The notes: generated by a model not told the origin, from the letters alone. A stretch of DNA of 5,532 nt from an uncultured Opitutia bacterium (GCA_937952235.1 CALFZM010000367.1:1-5532); one strand, 5' to 3'; counted from the stretch's first letter, positions 1-5,532 are shown. Numbers and translations: made by a program.

Positions 1-1093
1 CCGCCACTCCAGCCGCGGCGAGAATCATCGGCAGCACGTCGGTGGCGATCAGGGGCGCGTCGCAGTCGACGTCGGCTGGCAGCCGGCCAGGCCAGCGGAA
101 GATCGCCGGCACGCGGATGCCGCCCTCCCAGCAGTCGGGCCGGCCGCCGCGATACGGGGCGTTGGTCGCGAACTTCAGGCCGTGCTCACGGCTGGTGTTC
201 GCACCGTTGTCGTTGAAGAAGACGATGAGCGTGTCGTCGCGCAGCTTCAGCTCGTCGAGCGTGCGCAGCACCCGGCCGAAGGCGTCGTCCATGGCCGAAA
301 TCGTCGCGAAATAACGGATCCGGTCGCTGGGTTCGTCCGCCGTGCTGCCGTAAAGCTTCAGGAACTTTTCGGGCACGCGGTAGCGGATAGGTTCGCCCGG
401 TGCGTAGTTCGAGGGATCGGGGGAATGCGGGGCGTTGAACGGAAGGTAGACGAAGAACGGCCGGGCCGCATGCCGCCGGATGAAATCGACCGTCGCGTCC
501 GCCCAGAGGTCGGTGGCGTACTGGTCGCTGTGATACTCCTCGGTGCCGCGGTAGAGCCCGTGCTTCCCCTGGTACTGGTAGCTGTAGTAGTCCACCTGGC
601 CCGGCACGACGCCGATGAACTCGTCGAAACCCTCCTCGGTCGGGCGGGTGCCGGGGGCGAAGCCGATGTTCCACTTGCCGAAGCAACCCGTGGCATAGCC
701 CGCCGGCTTGAGGTAGGCCGGGATCAGCACCTCGCGCGGATGAAGCCCGCGGCCCCAGTTGCCCTCGATGCCCGGCAACTGGACGTTGAGTCCGTTGCGC
801 TGCGGATAGCGGCCGGTGAGCAGGGCGGCGCGCGACGGCGAGCATGTCGGCGACGCGGAGTAGAACGCCGTGCAGCGCACGCCCTCCCGCGCGAGGGCGT
901 CGAGGTGCGGCGTCTGCACGAGCGGATTGCCGAAGCAACCCAGGTCCGCGCAGCCCAGGTTGTCGATGGTGACGACGAGCACATTGGGCAGCCGTGCCGC
1001 GACGGCCGGTCCGGCCAGGACGGCCAGCAGCGCGAGCCACGCGCCCAGGAGCCGGGCCCCGCGCCGGCGCAACGGGAGGGCGGGCGCGCTCAT
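1..1093 (-). CDS. Secreted S1-family sulfatase, second tandem copy (C-terminus beyond window)
   Basis: This gene encodes an exported sulfate-ester hydrolase of the formylglycine-dependent S1 (arylsulfatase-like) family; 364 residues are visible and roughly the last 100 are beyond the left edge. The start ATG overlaps the stop of the upstream sulfatase as ATGA and is preceded by GAAGG four bases away. Residues 1-32 form a signal peptide: an arginine-rich start, a Leu/Ala core and a likely cut near Ala-Val-Ala. Visible family motifs are the metal pair D44-N45, the CSPSR signature with C84 as formylglycine precursor and R88, K140 in GKWNIG, H223 in NAPH and the metal pair D295-N296 in NDNG, then EGGIRVP at 323-329. 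Two expected sulfate-contacting residues differ: N142 stands where His is usual, and R318 where Lys is usual. It is a close paralogue of the neighbouring sulfatase. Family assignment is firm; the substrate is unknown and altered chemistry is possible. Confidence 0.95.
   Translation of the reverse strand, partial: MSAPALPLRRRGARLLGAWLALLAVLAGPAVAARLPNVLVVTIDNLGCADLGCFGNPLVQTPHLDALAREGVRCTAFYSASPTCSPSRAALLTGRYPQRNGLNVQLPGIEGNWGRGLHPREVLIPAYLKPAGYATGCFGKWNIGFAPGTRPTEEGFDEFIGVVPGQVDYYSYQYQGKHGLYRGTEEYHSDQYATDLWADATVDFIRRHAARPFFVYLPFNAPHSPDPSNYAPGEPIRYRVPEKFLKLYGSTADEPSDRIRYFATISAMDDAFGRVLRTLDELKLRDDTLIVFFNDNGANTSREHGLKFATNAPYRGGRPDCWEGGIRVPAIFRWPGRLPADVDCDAPLIATDVLPMILAAAGVA
1090..1093 (-). other. 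ATGA stop/start overlap between the two sulfatase genes
   Basis: On the minus strand the upstream sulfatase ends in TGA (1092-1090) and the next begins at ATG (1093-1091), sharing the four bases ATGA. Together with the GAAGG just before it, this is the classical arrangement for translational coupling, so the second sulfatase is probably made by ribosomes that have just finished the first. Confidence 0.9.
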
Positions 1094-2487
1094 GGCACCT
1101 TCTTTTGCTTCGGCGCGGGCCGCGGCGAGGGCGGGCTGGCGTCGCGCTGCGCGTCGGCGGCCCAGGCGGCAAATGCCGCCTCGAGGCGCGCCACATCCGC
1201 TGGCTGGCGCGCCGCCAGGTCCTGCCGCTCCCCCAAATCGGCCGCAAGGTCGTAGAGTTCCCACGGCTTCTTTGCGTCGTGGCGCACGAGCTTCAGCGTC
1301 CCTTCGCGCAGCGCGGTGCCGTTGGCGTAGGCAAACGCGAGTCGCGCGTGCGGAGACTTCGCACCCGCGGCGAGCACCGGAAGCGGGTTGCGTCCATCGA
1401 TGATGCGACCGGGCAGCGGTCTTGCCCCGGACACCTCGAGGGCCAGCGGCAGCACATCCAGATGGGAGAGCATTTCGCGCACGACCGTGCCCGGCTTGAT
1501 TTTTCCCGGCCAGCGGAACAGGGCCGGCACGCGCGTGCCGCCCTCGTAGCACGTCGTGCCGCCGTCCCGCAGCGGCGCGTTGCTCGCCACCTCGAGGCCG
1601 CGCTGCGGCAGCATGAACGCGCCGTTGTCCGAGATGAGGATGACGAGCGTGCGTTCGCGCAGGCCGAGGGCGTCGACCTGGTCCACCACGCGGCCGATCG
1701 CGTCGTCGAGCGCGGTGAGCACGGCCTGGTAGCGCCGCTTCTCGTCGGGCTCATCGCCCTTCCAGCCGTAGCGCTCCAGGTACTTCGCCGGCACCTCCCA
1801 TTCGGGCTTCTTCCCCCTGGGCACGTTGCCCGCGTTGACGAAATGAGCCGCGTTGAACGGCAGGTAGACGAACCAGGGCCGGTCGCGATGGCGCCGGATG
1901 AAGTCGTTGGCGGCATCGGCGAAGAGGTCGGTGGCGTACCCCTCGGCGCGATGCGGCTCGGTGCCGCGGAACAGGTCGTACTCGTTCGCGTAAAGGTGGT
2001 CGAAGTACCCGATGTTGCCCGAGCGGAACCCGAAGAACTCGTCGAAGCCGCGCTCGGTCGGGCGGCTGCCCGGCGCGAAACCGATGTTCCACTTGCCGAA
2101 GCAGCCGGTCGCGTAGCCCGCTTCCTTCAGGTACTGCGGAATGATCCGCTCGCGGTGCGGCAGCCCGATCCCGTGCCAGTTCTCCGCCGCACCGGCGAGC
2201 TGGTGGGAGAGGCCGTTGCGCCGCGGGTATCTCCCGGTGAGCACGGCGCCGCGCGACGGAGTGCAACTGGTCGTCACGACGTAGAACTCCGTTGCGCGCG
2301 CGCCTTCGCGCGCCAGCTGGTCGATGCGCGGGGTCTTCACCGCGGCGTTCCCATAGCAGCCGAGATCGCCGTAGCCGACGTTGTCGACGTATAGGAGCAG
2401 GACGTTCGGCTTCGCGCTCTCCGCGCCGCGCAAGGCGGACGCAACGAGAACCAGGACGGAAAGCAGGACGGGCAGCAGGTGTTTCAT
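1090..2487 (-). CDS. Secreted S1-family sulfatase, complete (465 aa)
   Basis: This is a complete formylglycine-dependent S1 sulfatase predicted to remove sulfate from an extracytoplasmic substrate. The chosen ATG gives a clean signal peptide (residues 1-22, MKH then a Leu/Val-rich core), and its length of 465 residues is normal for the family; the frame is open further upstream but only as antisense-style sequence inside the preceding gene. Motifs in order are D35-N36 (metal), CTPSR with C75 and R79, K132 in GKWNIG, H215 in FNAAH, D287-N288 in SDNG, EGGTRVP at 315-321, and the C-terminal family signature ELYDLAADLGE near 410-420. N134 replaces the usual His, and G310 occupies the place of the usual Lys of the RxGK segment. 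The tail after 450 is Pro/Lys-rich. It lies 17 bp after the PHP gene and overlaps the next sulfatase by 4 bp, so co-expression is likely. No Shine-Dalgarno site is visible; the bases before ATG are CTCTCTC. An activating enzyme for the cysteine must be encoded elsewhere. Confidence 0.97.
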   Translation of the reverse strand: MKHLLPVLLSVLVLVASALRGAESAKPNVLLLYVDNVGYGDLGCYGNAAVKTPRIDQLAREGARATEFYVVTTSCTPSRGAVLTGRYPRRNGLSHQLAGAAENWHGIGLPHRERIIPQYLKEAGYATGCFGKWNIGFAPGSRPTERGFDEFFGFRSGNIGYFDHLYANEYDLFRGTEPHRAEGYATDLFADAANDFIRRHRDRPWFVYLPFNAAHFVNAGNVPRGKKPEWEVPAKYLERYGWKGDEPDEKRRYQAVLTALDDAIGRVVDQVDALGLRERTLVILISDNGAFMLPQRGLEVASNAPLRDGGTTCYEGGTRVPALFRWPGKIKPGTVVREMLSHLDVLPLALEVSGARPLPGRIIDGRNPLPVLAAGAKSPHARLAFAYANGTALREGTLKLVRHDAKKPWELYDLAADLGERQDLAARQPADVARLEAAFAAWAADAQRDASPPSPRPAPKQKKVP

Positions 2488-2504
2488 GAGAGAGAGTCGG
2501 CCGG

Positions 2505-4973
2505 TCACGGCGCGCCCACCGTCACCCAGTTGGGCGTGCTCCAGGCGAGATGGCCGAGCGCCACCAGCACGTTGCCGCCATAGTGCCGGGAACTTCCTTC
2601 CTGTTCGACGCGCCAGTAATACCAGTGCGTGCCCGCCGAGACCTCGGCGTCCGCATGCTCGAAGGTGGCGGACCGCGCGCCCGCCGGGGCGGCGTAGGTC
2701 TTCACCTCGACTCCGTCCCGCACGAGCGTGGCCGACTTCAGCGGTCGCGTGCCCTGCACCGCCAGGGTGAGCCGGACCGGACCGGCGCCTGTCCGCGCCT
2801 CCTGCCCCATCAGCACGCCCTGCGCGCGGGCCTCCAGGGCCATCCGGGATCCGGTGGTCGCGAACACGCGCCGCGCGCGGTACGCGTCGAGAATCGCGTC
2901 CGGCGTGAGCGACTCCACGTAGAGTCCAGTCAGGCCGCCACCCAGCCCCGGATTGCGCCGGTGCGAATCGCTGGTGCCGATGAAGCCGGGGCGGTGTCCC
3001 TCCTTGAGTGCGGCGTGGATGCGGCCGGGATTGAGGAAGTAGACGCCCCACCCCGCCGTGACCTCGATGGCCGTCTCGACCGGATGGGCGTGCATATCGA
3101 AGGTCGGGTGCTGGGTGTGCAGCACGCCGCCCGCCCGGGCCACCGCCTCGTGCAGCCGGCCGATGTCACCCTGCACGTCGACGTACCGGACGAGCGGCCC
3201 GCCCGCCCGCGGATAAATCACCGTGCGATGGTTCGGATAGTTGGCGCGCCAGAAGCGGGGTTGATCGAGATCGATCCCCGGATCCGCCGGCCGCTGCTGC
3301 GTCCATTCGTAGCCGGGCAGCGCGACGAATGCGCCGTCGCGCGAGTACGCCTTCGAGAAGAAGGCGCCGAGCTGGTACTCCCACTCGGTGAGCGGCCCGT
3401 TGTAGAAATCGTTTTCCTGCATCACGAGCGCGTCGAGCCGCCCGCGGTCCCGGGCGTAGAGCACGATCTCGTCGGGCTCGCCCTCGGCGTCGGCGCTGAG
3501 TCCGCTGTGCACGTGCGAGTCCATCCACGCGAGCCGGTACCGCCGGCCGCCGTCTTCGATCTCGTGCCGCGCCGGCGCGGACTCGGCCAGCGGGAGGGAA
3601 ACGCGCGTCCAGCCGCCCCAGGGCTCCGTCGCCAGCGGGCGGGCGGCACCCGGCGACACCGTCAGCCGCACGTGCTCGCGCACGGCGCTCCGCGGCAATG
3701 ACGACGCCATGAGTTCCAGCCGGCCGTCGCGCACCTCGGCCCCGTGCGCGACGCGGTAGTCGACCCAGCCGTGCGCGACCGCCACGGTCTCCGCGAGCGT
3801 GCCCGCGGCGATGCGCCGGCCGCACAGATCGCCGGTGACGTTGCTCGTGTTGCCGTCGTGCTGCGCCTTGCGTTCCCACAGCAGCCAGACGGCCTCGCCA
3901 TCGCGCGCGAACATCGGATCGCGCCGCCGGCCGAGATATCCGCCCGTCGGCACCGGCCGCGGCGTGAGCTTTGCCGTCAAGCCATGCGCGAGCACCGCCA
4001 CCTCGCTGCGTCCGCCGGCGTCGGCCAGGATTTCCCAGCGTTCGCCCTGCCGCCGTGCGACCTCGAGCGCGTGCACCTGGTCGATGACGCCCTCGCCCCC
4101 GGTGACATCGGTCACCTTCACCCAGGCCACGTGCAGGTCGATCCCCTTGCCGCCGATCGCCACGGGTTTCAGACAGCGGTCCGGCGAGGAGGAGACGCGT
4201 TCTACGGGCCCGGGTTCGGGCGTGAGCCGCCGCGCGTACACCGCGGAGTGCGCGTCACGATACGCGTCCCAGAAGATCCAGATCGCTCCCGCCGCATCCT
4301 TCGCGAATGCCGGCCGGAACGCATCCGTCTCCGGCCCGCTCACCGAGGTCGCAGGGGAGGCGGTTTCGCCCAGTTCCGCCGACGTGAGCACGAACCGGCC
4401 GGCCCGCCACTCGGACCACGCCAGCCGGTAGCGGCCGGGGCGCACCGCGGTGACGTTGGGGTACACCGCCTCCGCGTCGGCCGCGGAGAGGCGCACCGGC
4501 GCCGACCAGTCCCCTGCCGCGAACCGGCGCGCCATGACCTGCCAGCGGCCGTCGGCAAACGCGGCCCACGTGACGCAGAATCCGCCCGCGCCGTCCGCCG
4601 CCACTTCGGCCGGAGCCACCACGCCGCGCCCGCCCGCGACGTCGATCATCCCGGGGTCGCGGGCGTGCGGCAACGGCCGGGCCACGATCCACTCGTGCCC
4701 CGCGGCGAACGAATGCCAGACCGCCAGGCCCTTCCCCGTGGCGTCGAGCACGAACGAGGGGTGCGTGTCGTAGGGCACCGGGGCGAAGGCCCGCTGCTGC
4801 GCCAGCAGCCGGACGTTGACCGGTCCGCCCGCCGCGGGCGTTTCCGCGGCCGGCGCCGCCGTGGCGACACCCAGGAGGCCCAGCAGCGACCGGGAAGCGG
4901 CGGCGAGGCGTGGAAATCGGGGAGACAGGAGCATGACGGGGAAAGCGGACGGCCGGCGCGCCGCCGGCTTCAT
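2505..4973 (-). CDS. Exported beta-propeller-like plus PHP/DUF3604-like metal-dependent hydrolase (822 aa)
   Basis: This exported two-part protein is the first gene of the leftward operon. Residues 1-43 hold a signal peptide with a LLGLLG core; M14 (base 4934) is an alternative start and neither start has a Shine-Dalgarno site. Residues about 50-440 contain repeats of roughly 50 residues with a Trp at 86, 136, 186, 235 and 284 and a further unit at 366, each in a pattern of Gly then beta strand then Trp then polar residues, as in beta-propeller blades. Residues about 480-715 resemble PHP-superfamily/DUF3604 proteins: H487-V-H489, QEND at 519-522, H619 and H622 in HTQHP, and D669-S-H671. A stretch near 685-710 ending in FATTG, and the ending AWSTPNWV, match DUF3604-type C-termini as I recall them. 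PHP enzymes are usually metal-dependent phosphoesterases, so phosphate or another ester could be the target. Motif II has Asn where His is usual. The link to sulfatases suggests glycan processing; this is inference. Confidence 0.85.
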   Translation of the reverse strand: MKPAARRPSAFPVMLLSPRFPRLAAASRSLLGLLGVATAAPAAETPAAGGPVNVRLLAQQRAFAPVPYDTHPSFVLDATGKGLAVWHSFAAGHEWIVARPLPHARDPGMIDVAGGRGVVAPAEVAADGAGGFCVTWAAFADGRWQVMARRFAAGDWSAPVRLSAADAEAVYPNVTAVRPGRYRLAWSEWRAGRFVLTSAELGETASPATSVSGPETDAFRPAFAKDAAGAIWIFWDAYRDAHSAVYARRLTPEPGPVERVSSSPDRCLKPVAIGGKGIDLHVAWVKVTDVTGGEGVIDQVHALEVARRQGERWEILADAGGRSEVAVLAHGLTAKLTPRPVPTGGYLGRRRDPMFARDGEAVWLLWERKAQHDGNTSNVTGDLCGRRIAAGTLAETVAVAHGWVDYRVAHGAEVRDGRLELMASSLPRSAVREHVRLTVSPGAARPLATEPWGGWTRVSLPLAESAPARHEIEDGGRRYRLAWMDSHVHSGLSADAEGEPDEIVLYARDRGRLDALVMQENDFYNGPLTEWEYQLGAFFSKAYSRDGAFVALPGYEWTQQRPADPGIDLDQPRFWRANYPNHRTVIYPRAGGPLVRYVDVQGDIGRLHEAVARAGGVLHTQHPTFDMHAHPVETAIEVTAGWGVYFLNPGRIHAALKEGHRPGFIGTSDSHRRNPGLGGGLTGLYVESLTPDAILDAYRARRVFATTGSRMALEARAQGVLMGQEARTGAGPVRLTLAVQGTRPLKSATLVRDGVEVKTYAAPAGARSATFEHADAEVSAGTHWYYWRVEQEGSSRHYGGNVLVALGHLAWSTPNWVTVGAP
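3654..4826 (-). repeat. Protein-level tandem repeats (propeller-like, ~50-residue period) in the PHP gene
   Basis: The translated segment corresponding to residues 50-440 repeats a motif of the form Pro, variable, Ala, Asp/Gly-Gly turn, three or four beta residues and Trp, followed by a strand ending in Ala-Arg-Arg or similar. Key tryptophans fall at residues 86, 136, 186, 235 and 284, which are spacings of 50, 50, 49 and 49, with another at 366 after an insertion. Examples of the tryptophan segments are GLAVWHS, GFCVTWAAF, RYRLAWSEW, IWIFWDAYRD and LHVAWV. The DNA itself is not repetitive. The likely fold is a six- or seven-bladed propeller that could bind a carbohydrate, but no binding residues can be named. 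Confidence 0.65.
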
Positions 4974-5022
4974 TCGACCGGGATGCCCCCGGCGGGCAAG
5001 CGCAGACCCGGATCGTGGTGGG

Positions 5023-5037
5023 GTGCAAAAGTTTCAC
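5023..5037. promoter_or_regulatory. Candidate operator: 15-bp imperfect palindrome
   Basis: The bases GTGCAAAAGTTTCAC read as GTG-N-AA-NNN-TT-N-CAC on both strands, with five of seven base pairs symmetric about the central A. It is the most AT-rich spot of the divergent region and lies about 50 bp before each start codon (4973 and 5091), a sensible place for a regulator of one or both genes. It does not match the LacI-family consensus because the spacing is off by one base. The palindrome is short and could be chance. Confidence 0.3.
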
Positions 5038-5079
5038 GCCGGACCGCCCCCGCCGGCGAAGCTTGACTCGCCGGCGTGA
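5034..5079 (+). repeat. Outer 9-bp inverted repeat competing with the inner hairpin
   Basis: TCACGCCGG (5034-5042) is the exact reverse complement of CCGGCGTGA (5071-5079), with 28 bases between. The right arm shares 5071-5076 with the inner hairpin, so the two pairings exclude each other. The outer pairing would also take up the first two bases of the GAGG ribosome site at 5078-5081. The left arm overlaps the end of the palindrome at 5023-5037. Chance is possible in such GC-rich sequence. Confidence 0.45.
5051..5076 (+). repeat. Perfect 9-bp inverted repeat, 8-base loop (hairpin) before the PAS gene
   Basis: The left arm CGCCGGCGA (5051-5059) and the right arm TCGCCGGCG (5068-5076) are exact reverse complements around the loop AGCTTGAC. 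Seven or eight of nine pairs are G-C, so a stable hairpin is expected in either transcript. It ends 14 bases before the ATG at 5091 and two bases before the likely ribosome site GAGG at 5078-5081. Lack of a following T run argues against an intrinsic terminator on the plus strand. Confidence 0.6.
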
Positions 5080-5081
5080 GG
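5078..5081 (+). promoter_or_regulatory. Probable ribosome binding site for the ATG at 5091
   Basis: GAGG is followed by nine bases and then ATG, which is good Shine-Dalgarno spacing. This is the main reason to prefer 5091 over the second in-frame ATG at 5130, which has only a weak CGGGAA before it. Confidence 0.5.
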
Positions 5082-5090
5082 CGGGCGCCA

Positions 5091-5532
5091 ATGCCGCGGA
5101 GCAGGGCCGCGCCTTCGCTCGCCGGGAACATGCCCCCCTCCTCGCCTTCCTCCGCCCGCGACTCCGGCCCTGACGCCCCGGCGAAAACCGGCACGCCGGC
5201 CGAACCGGCTTCGCCGGGGTCGCCGGCCGAGCGCGAGCTGCGCCGGCAGCTCGAGGCGCTGCAGGAGTCCGAGCGCGCCCTGCGCGAGCGCGAGGAACGG
5301 TGGAAGTTCGCGATCGAGGGCAGCGACCTCGGCGTTTGGGACTGGAACATGGTCACGGACGAGGTTTATTTCTCCCCGCGCTGGGCGACGATGCTTGGCT
5401 TCGAACCGTCGAGCCTGACCTCGCGCCTCGAGGAGTGGTCCGGGCGCGTGCACCCCCACGACCTGGCGGAGACGATGGCGCGGGTGCGCGAACATATCGA
5501 GGGGCGCACCGCCCTCTACGTATCCGAGCACC
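5091..5532 (+). CDS. PAS-domain signalling protein, N-terminal fragment (probable sensor kinase)
   Basis: The frame opens after a TGA at 5064-5066 and stays open to the right edge, giving 147 visible residues. Residues 1-45 are Pro/Ala/Ser-rich and probably disordered. Residues 46-71 are a charged helix rich in Glu, Arg and Leu, likely a coiled coil. Residues 72-147 are the start of a PAS domain of the PAS_3 type: WKFAIEGSDLGVWDWN, then YFSPRWATMLGF, then the typical WSGRVHPHDL segment. No membrane segment or signal peptide is seen, so this part is cytoplasmic. PAS proteins of this type are most often histidine kinases, sometimes diguanylate cyclases; the output domain lies outside the window. 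The start could be ATG 5091 (best ribosome site), ATG 5130 or GTG 5076; the PAS domain is unaffected. Divergent placement allows a role in controlling the sulfatase operon, but this is only positional. Confidence 0.85.
   Translation, partial: MPRSRAAPSLAGNMPPSSPSSARDSGPDAPAKTGTPAEPASPGSPAERELRRQLEALQESERALREREERWKFAIEGSDLGVWDWNMVTDEVYFSPRWATMLGFEPSSLTSRLEEWSGRVHPHDLAETMARVREHIEGRTALYVSEH
5176..5219 (+). repeat. 10-bp perfect inverted repeat inside the PAS gene linker
   Basis: CCCCGGCGAA (5176-5185) and TTCGCCGGGG (5210-5219) are exact reverse complements separated by 24 bases, which themselves contain several CCGGC units. It falls in the Pro/Ala-rich linker coding segment (residues about 29-43), where repeated CCG and GCC codons make such symmetry likely by composition. 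The same CGCCGG core recurs in the upstream hairpins at 5037, 5051 and 5069. Confidence 0.35.

Larger units (their letters stand above)
4974..5090. promoter_or_regulatory. Divergent intergenic region between the sulfatase operon and the PAS gene
   Basis: This 117-bp stretch must hold the promoters for both the leftward operon and the rightward PAS gene. No convincing -10 box is visible for either direction, although TTGACT at 5063-5068 resembles a plus-strand -35 box. The only AT-rich island, around 5026-5034, sits inside an imperfect palindrome. The right half holds nested inverted repeats described separately. Initiation factors of this lineage may not use the familiar boxes, so promoter positions are not assigned. 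Confidence 0.6.

Noticed and set aside
1..1093. Left sulfatase as a pseudogene
   Set aside because: The frame is intact for 364 codons with all major motifs; it only appears truncated because the window ends.
182..1255. Long plus-strand open frame (357 codons) opposite the left sulfatase
   Set aside because: It is antisense to a sulfatase with a full set of motifs, is rich in Arg, Ala and Val as expected from a GC-rich shadow frame, and shows no family motif.
994..2394. Plus-strand open frame of 466 codons opposite the complete sulfatase
   Set aside because: Its length simply mirrors the real gene on the other strand; the composition is typical of an antisense shadow and it crosses a real gene boundary.
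2488..3051. Extension of the complete sulfatase upstream to a GTG at 3051, giving 653 residues
   Set aside because: The extra 188 residues lie in another frame of the PHP gene and are low-complexity; the ATG at 2487 gives a clear signal peptide and a normal family length.
5016..5045. Possible sigma-54 promoter on the minus strand (GG then TTGCA)
   Set aside because: The GG and GC elements are two bases too far apart for the required -24/-12 spacing.
3744..5066. Plus-strand open frame of 440 codons running up to the PAS gene
   Set aside because: It lies opposite the PHP gene's signal peptide and repeats, is dominated by Arg, Pro and Ala, and has no recognisable domain.
5051..5076. Intrinsic terminator
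   Set aside because: The hairpin is GC-rich but has no T tract on either side, and it lies between two divergent starts where no upstream transcript needs ending.
5176..5219. Mobile REP-like element based on the repeated CGCCGG/TTCGCC units
   Set aside because: The units fall in a Pro/Ala-rich coding segment and in very GC-rich DNA, so composition explains them; there is no full-length repeated element to compare.

Overview
The window is a very GC-rich bacterial segment with three genes transcribed leftward and one partial gene transcribed rightward from a shared 117-bp intergenic region. Two tandem formylglycine-type sulfatases, an exported PHP/DUF3604-like protein, little sign of Shine-Dalgarno sites on the leftward genes and a PAS signalling protein suggest a polysaccharide-degrading member of the Verrucomicrobiota (Opitutaceae-like) or the related Planctomycetota. 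This placement is inferred from gene style and base composition only; there is no marker gene in the window.

Layout, read in the direction of leftward transcription. (1) At 4973-2505 lies an 822-residue exported protein with an N-terminal repeat region that looks like a beta-propeller, followed by a PHP-superfamily metal-hydrolase domain. (2) After a 17-bp gap, 2487-1090 encodes a complete 465-residue secreted S1 sulfatase. (3) Through an ATGA stop/start overlap, a second S1 sulfatase starts at 1093 and runs off the left edge; 364 residues are visible. The two sulfatases are close paralogues from a tandem duplication. (4) At 5091 (or 5130) a PAS-domain signalling protein, probably a sensor kinase or similar, starts on the plus strand and runs off the right edge.

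The three leftward genes look like one operon, and all three products carry signal peptides, so they probably act together outside the cytoplasm on a sulfated (possibly also phosphorylated) substrate such as a sulfated glycan. The substrate cannot be read from this window. The most notable signal is in the active sites. Both sulfatases keep the formylglycine cysteine, the arginine after it and the metal ligands, but both replace the His of the usual GKWH motif with Asn and lack the usual second catalytic Lys (Arg in one, Gly in the other). The PHP protein also has Asn where the His of its second metal motif is expected. The intergenic region holds nested inverted repeats just before the kinase start and an AT-rich pseudo-palindrome. 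No RNA genes, CRISPR arrays, insertion sequences or terminators were seen.
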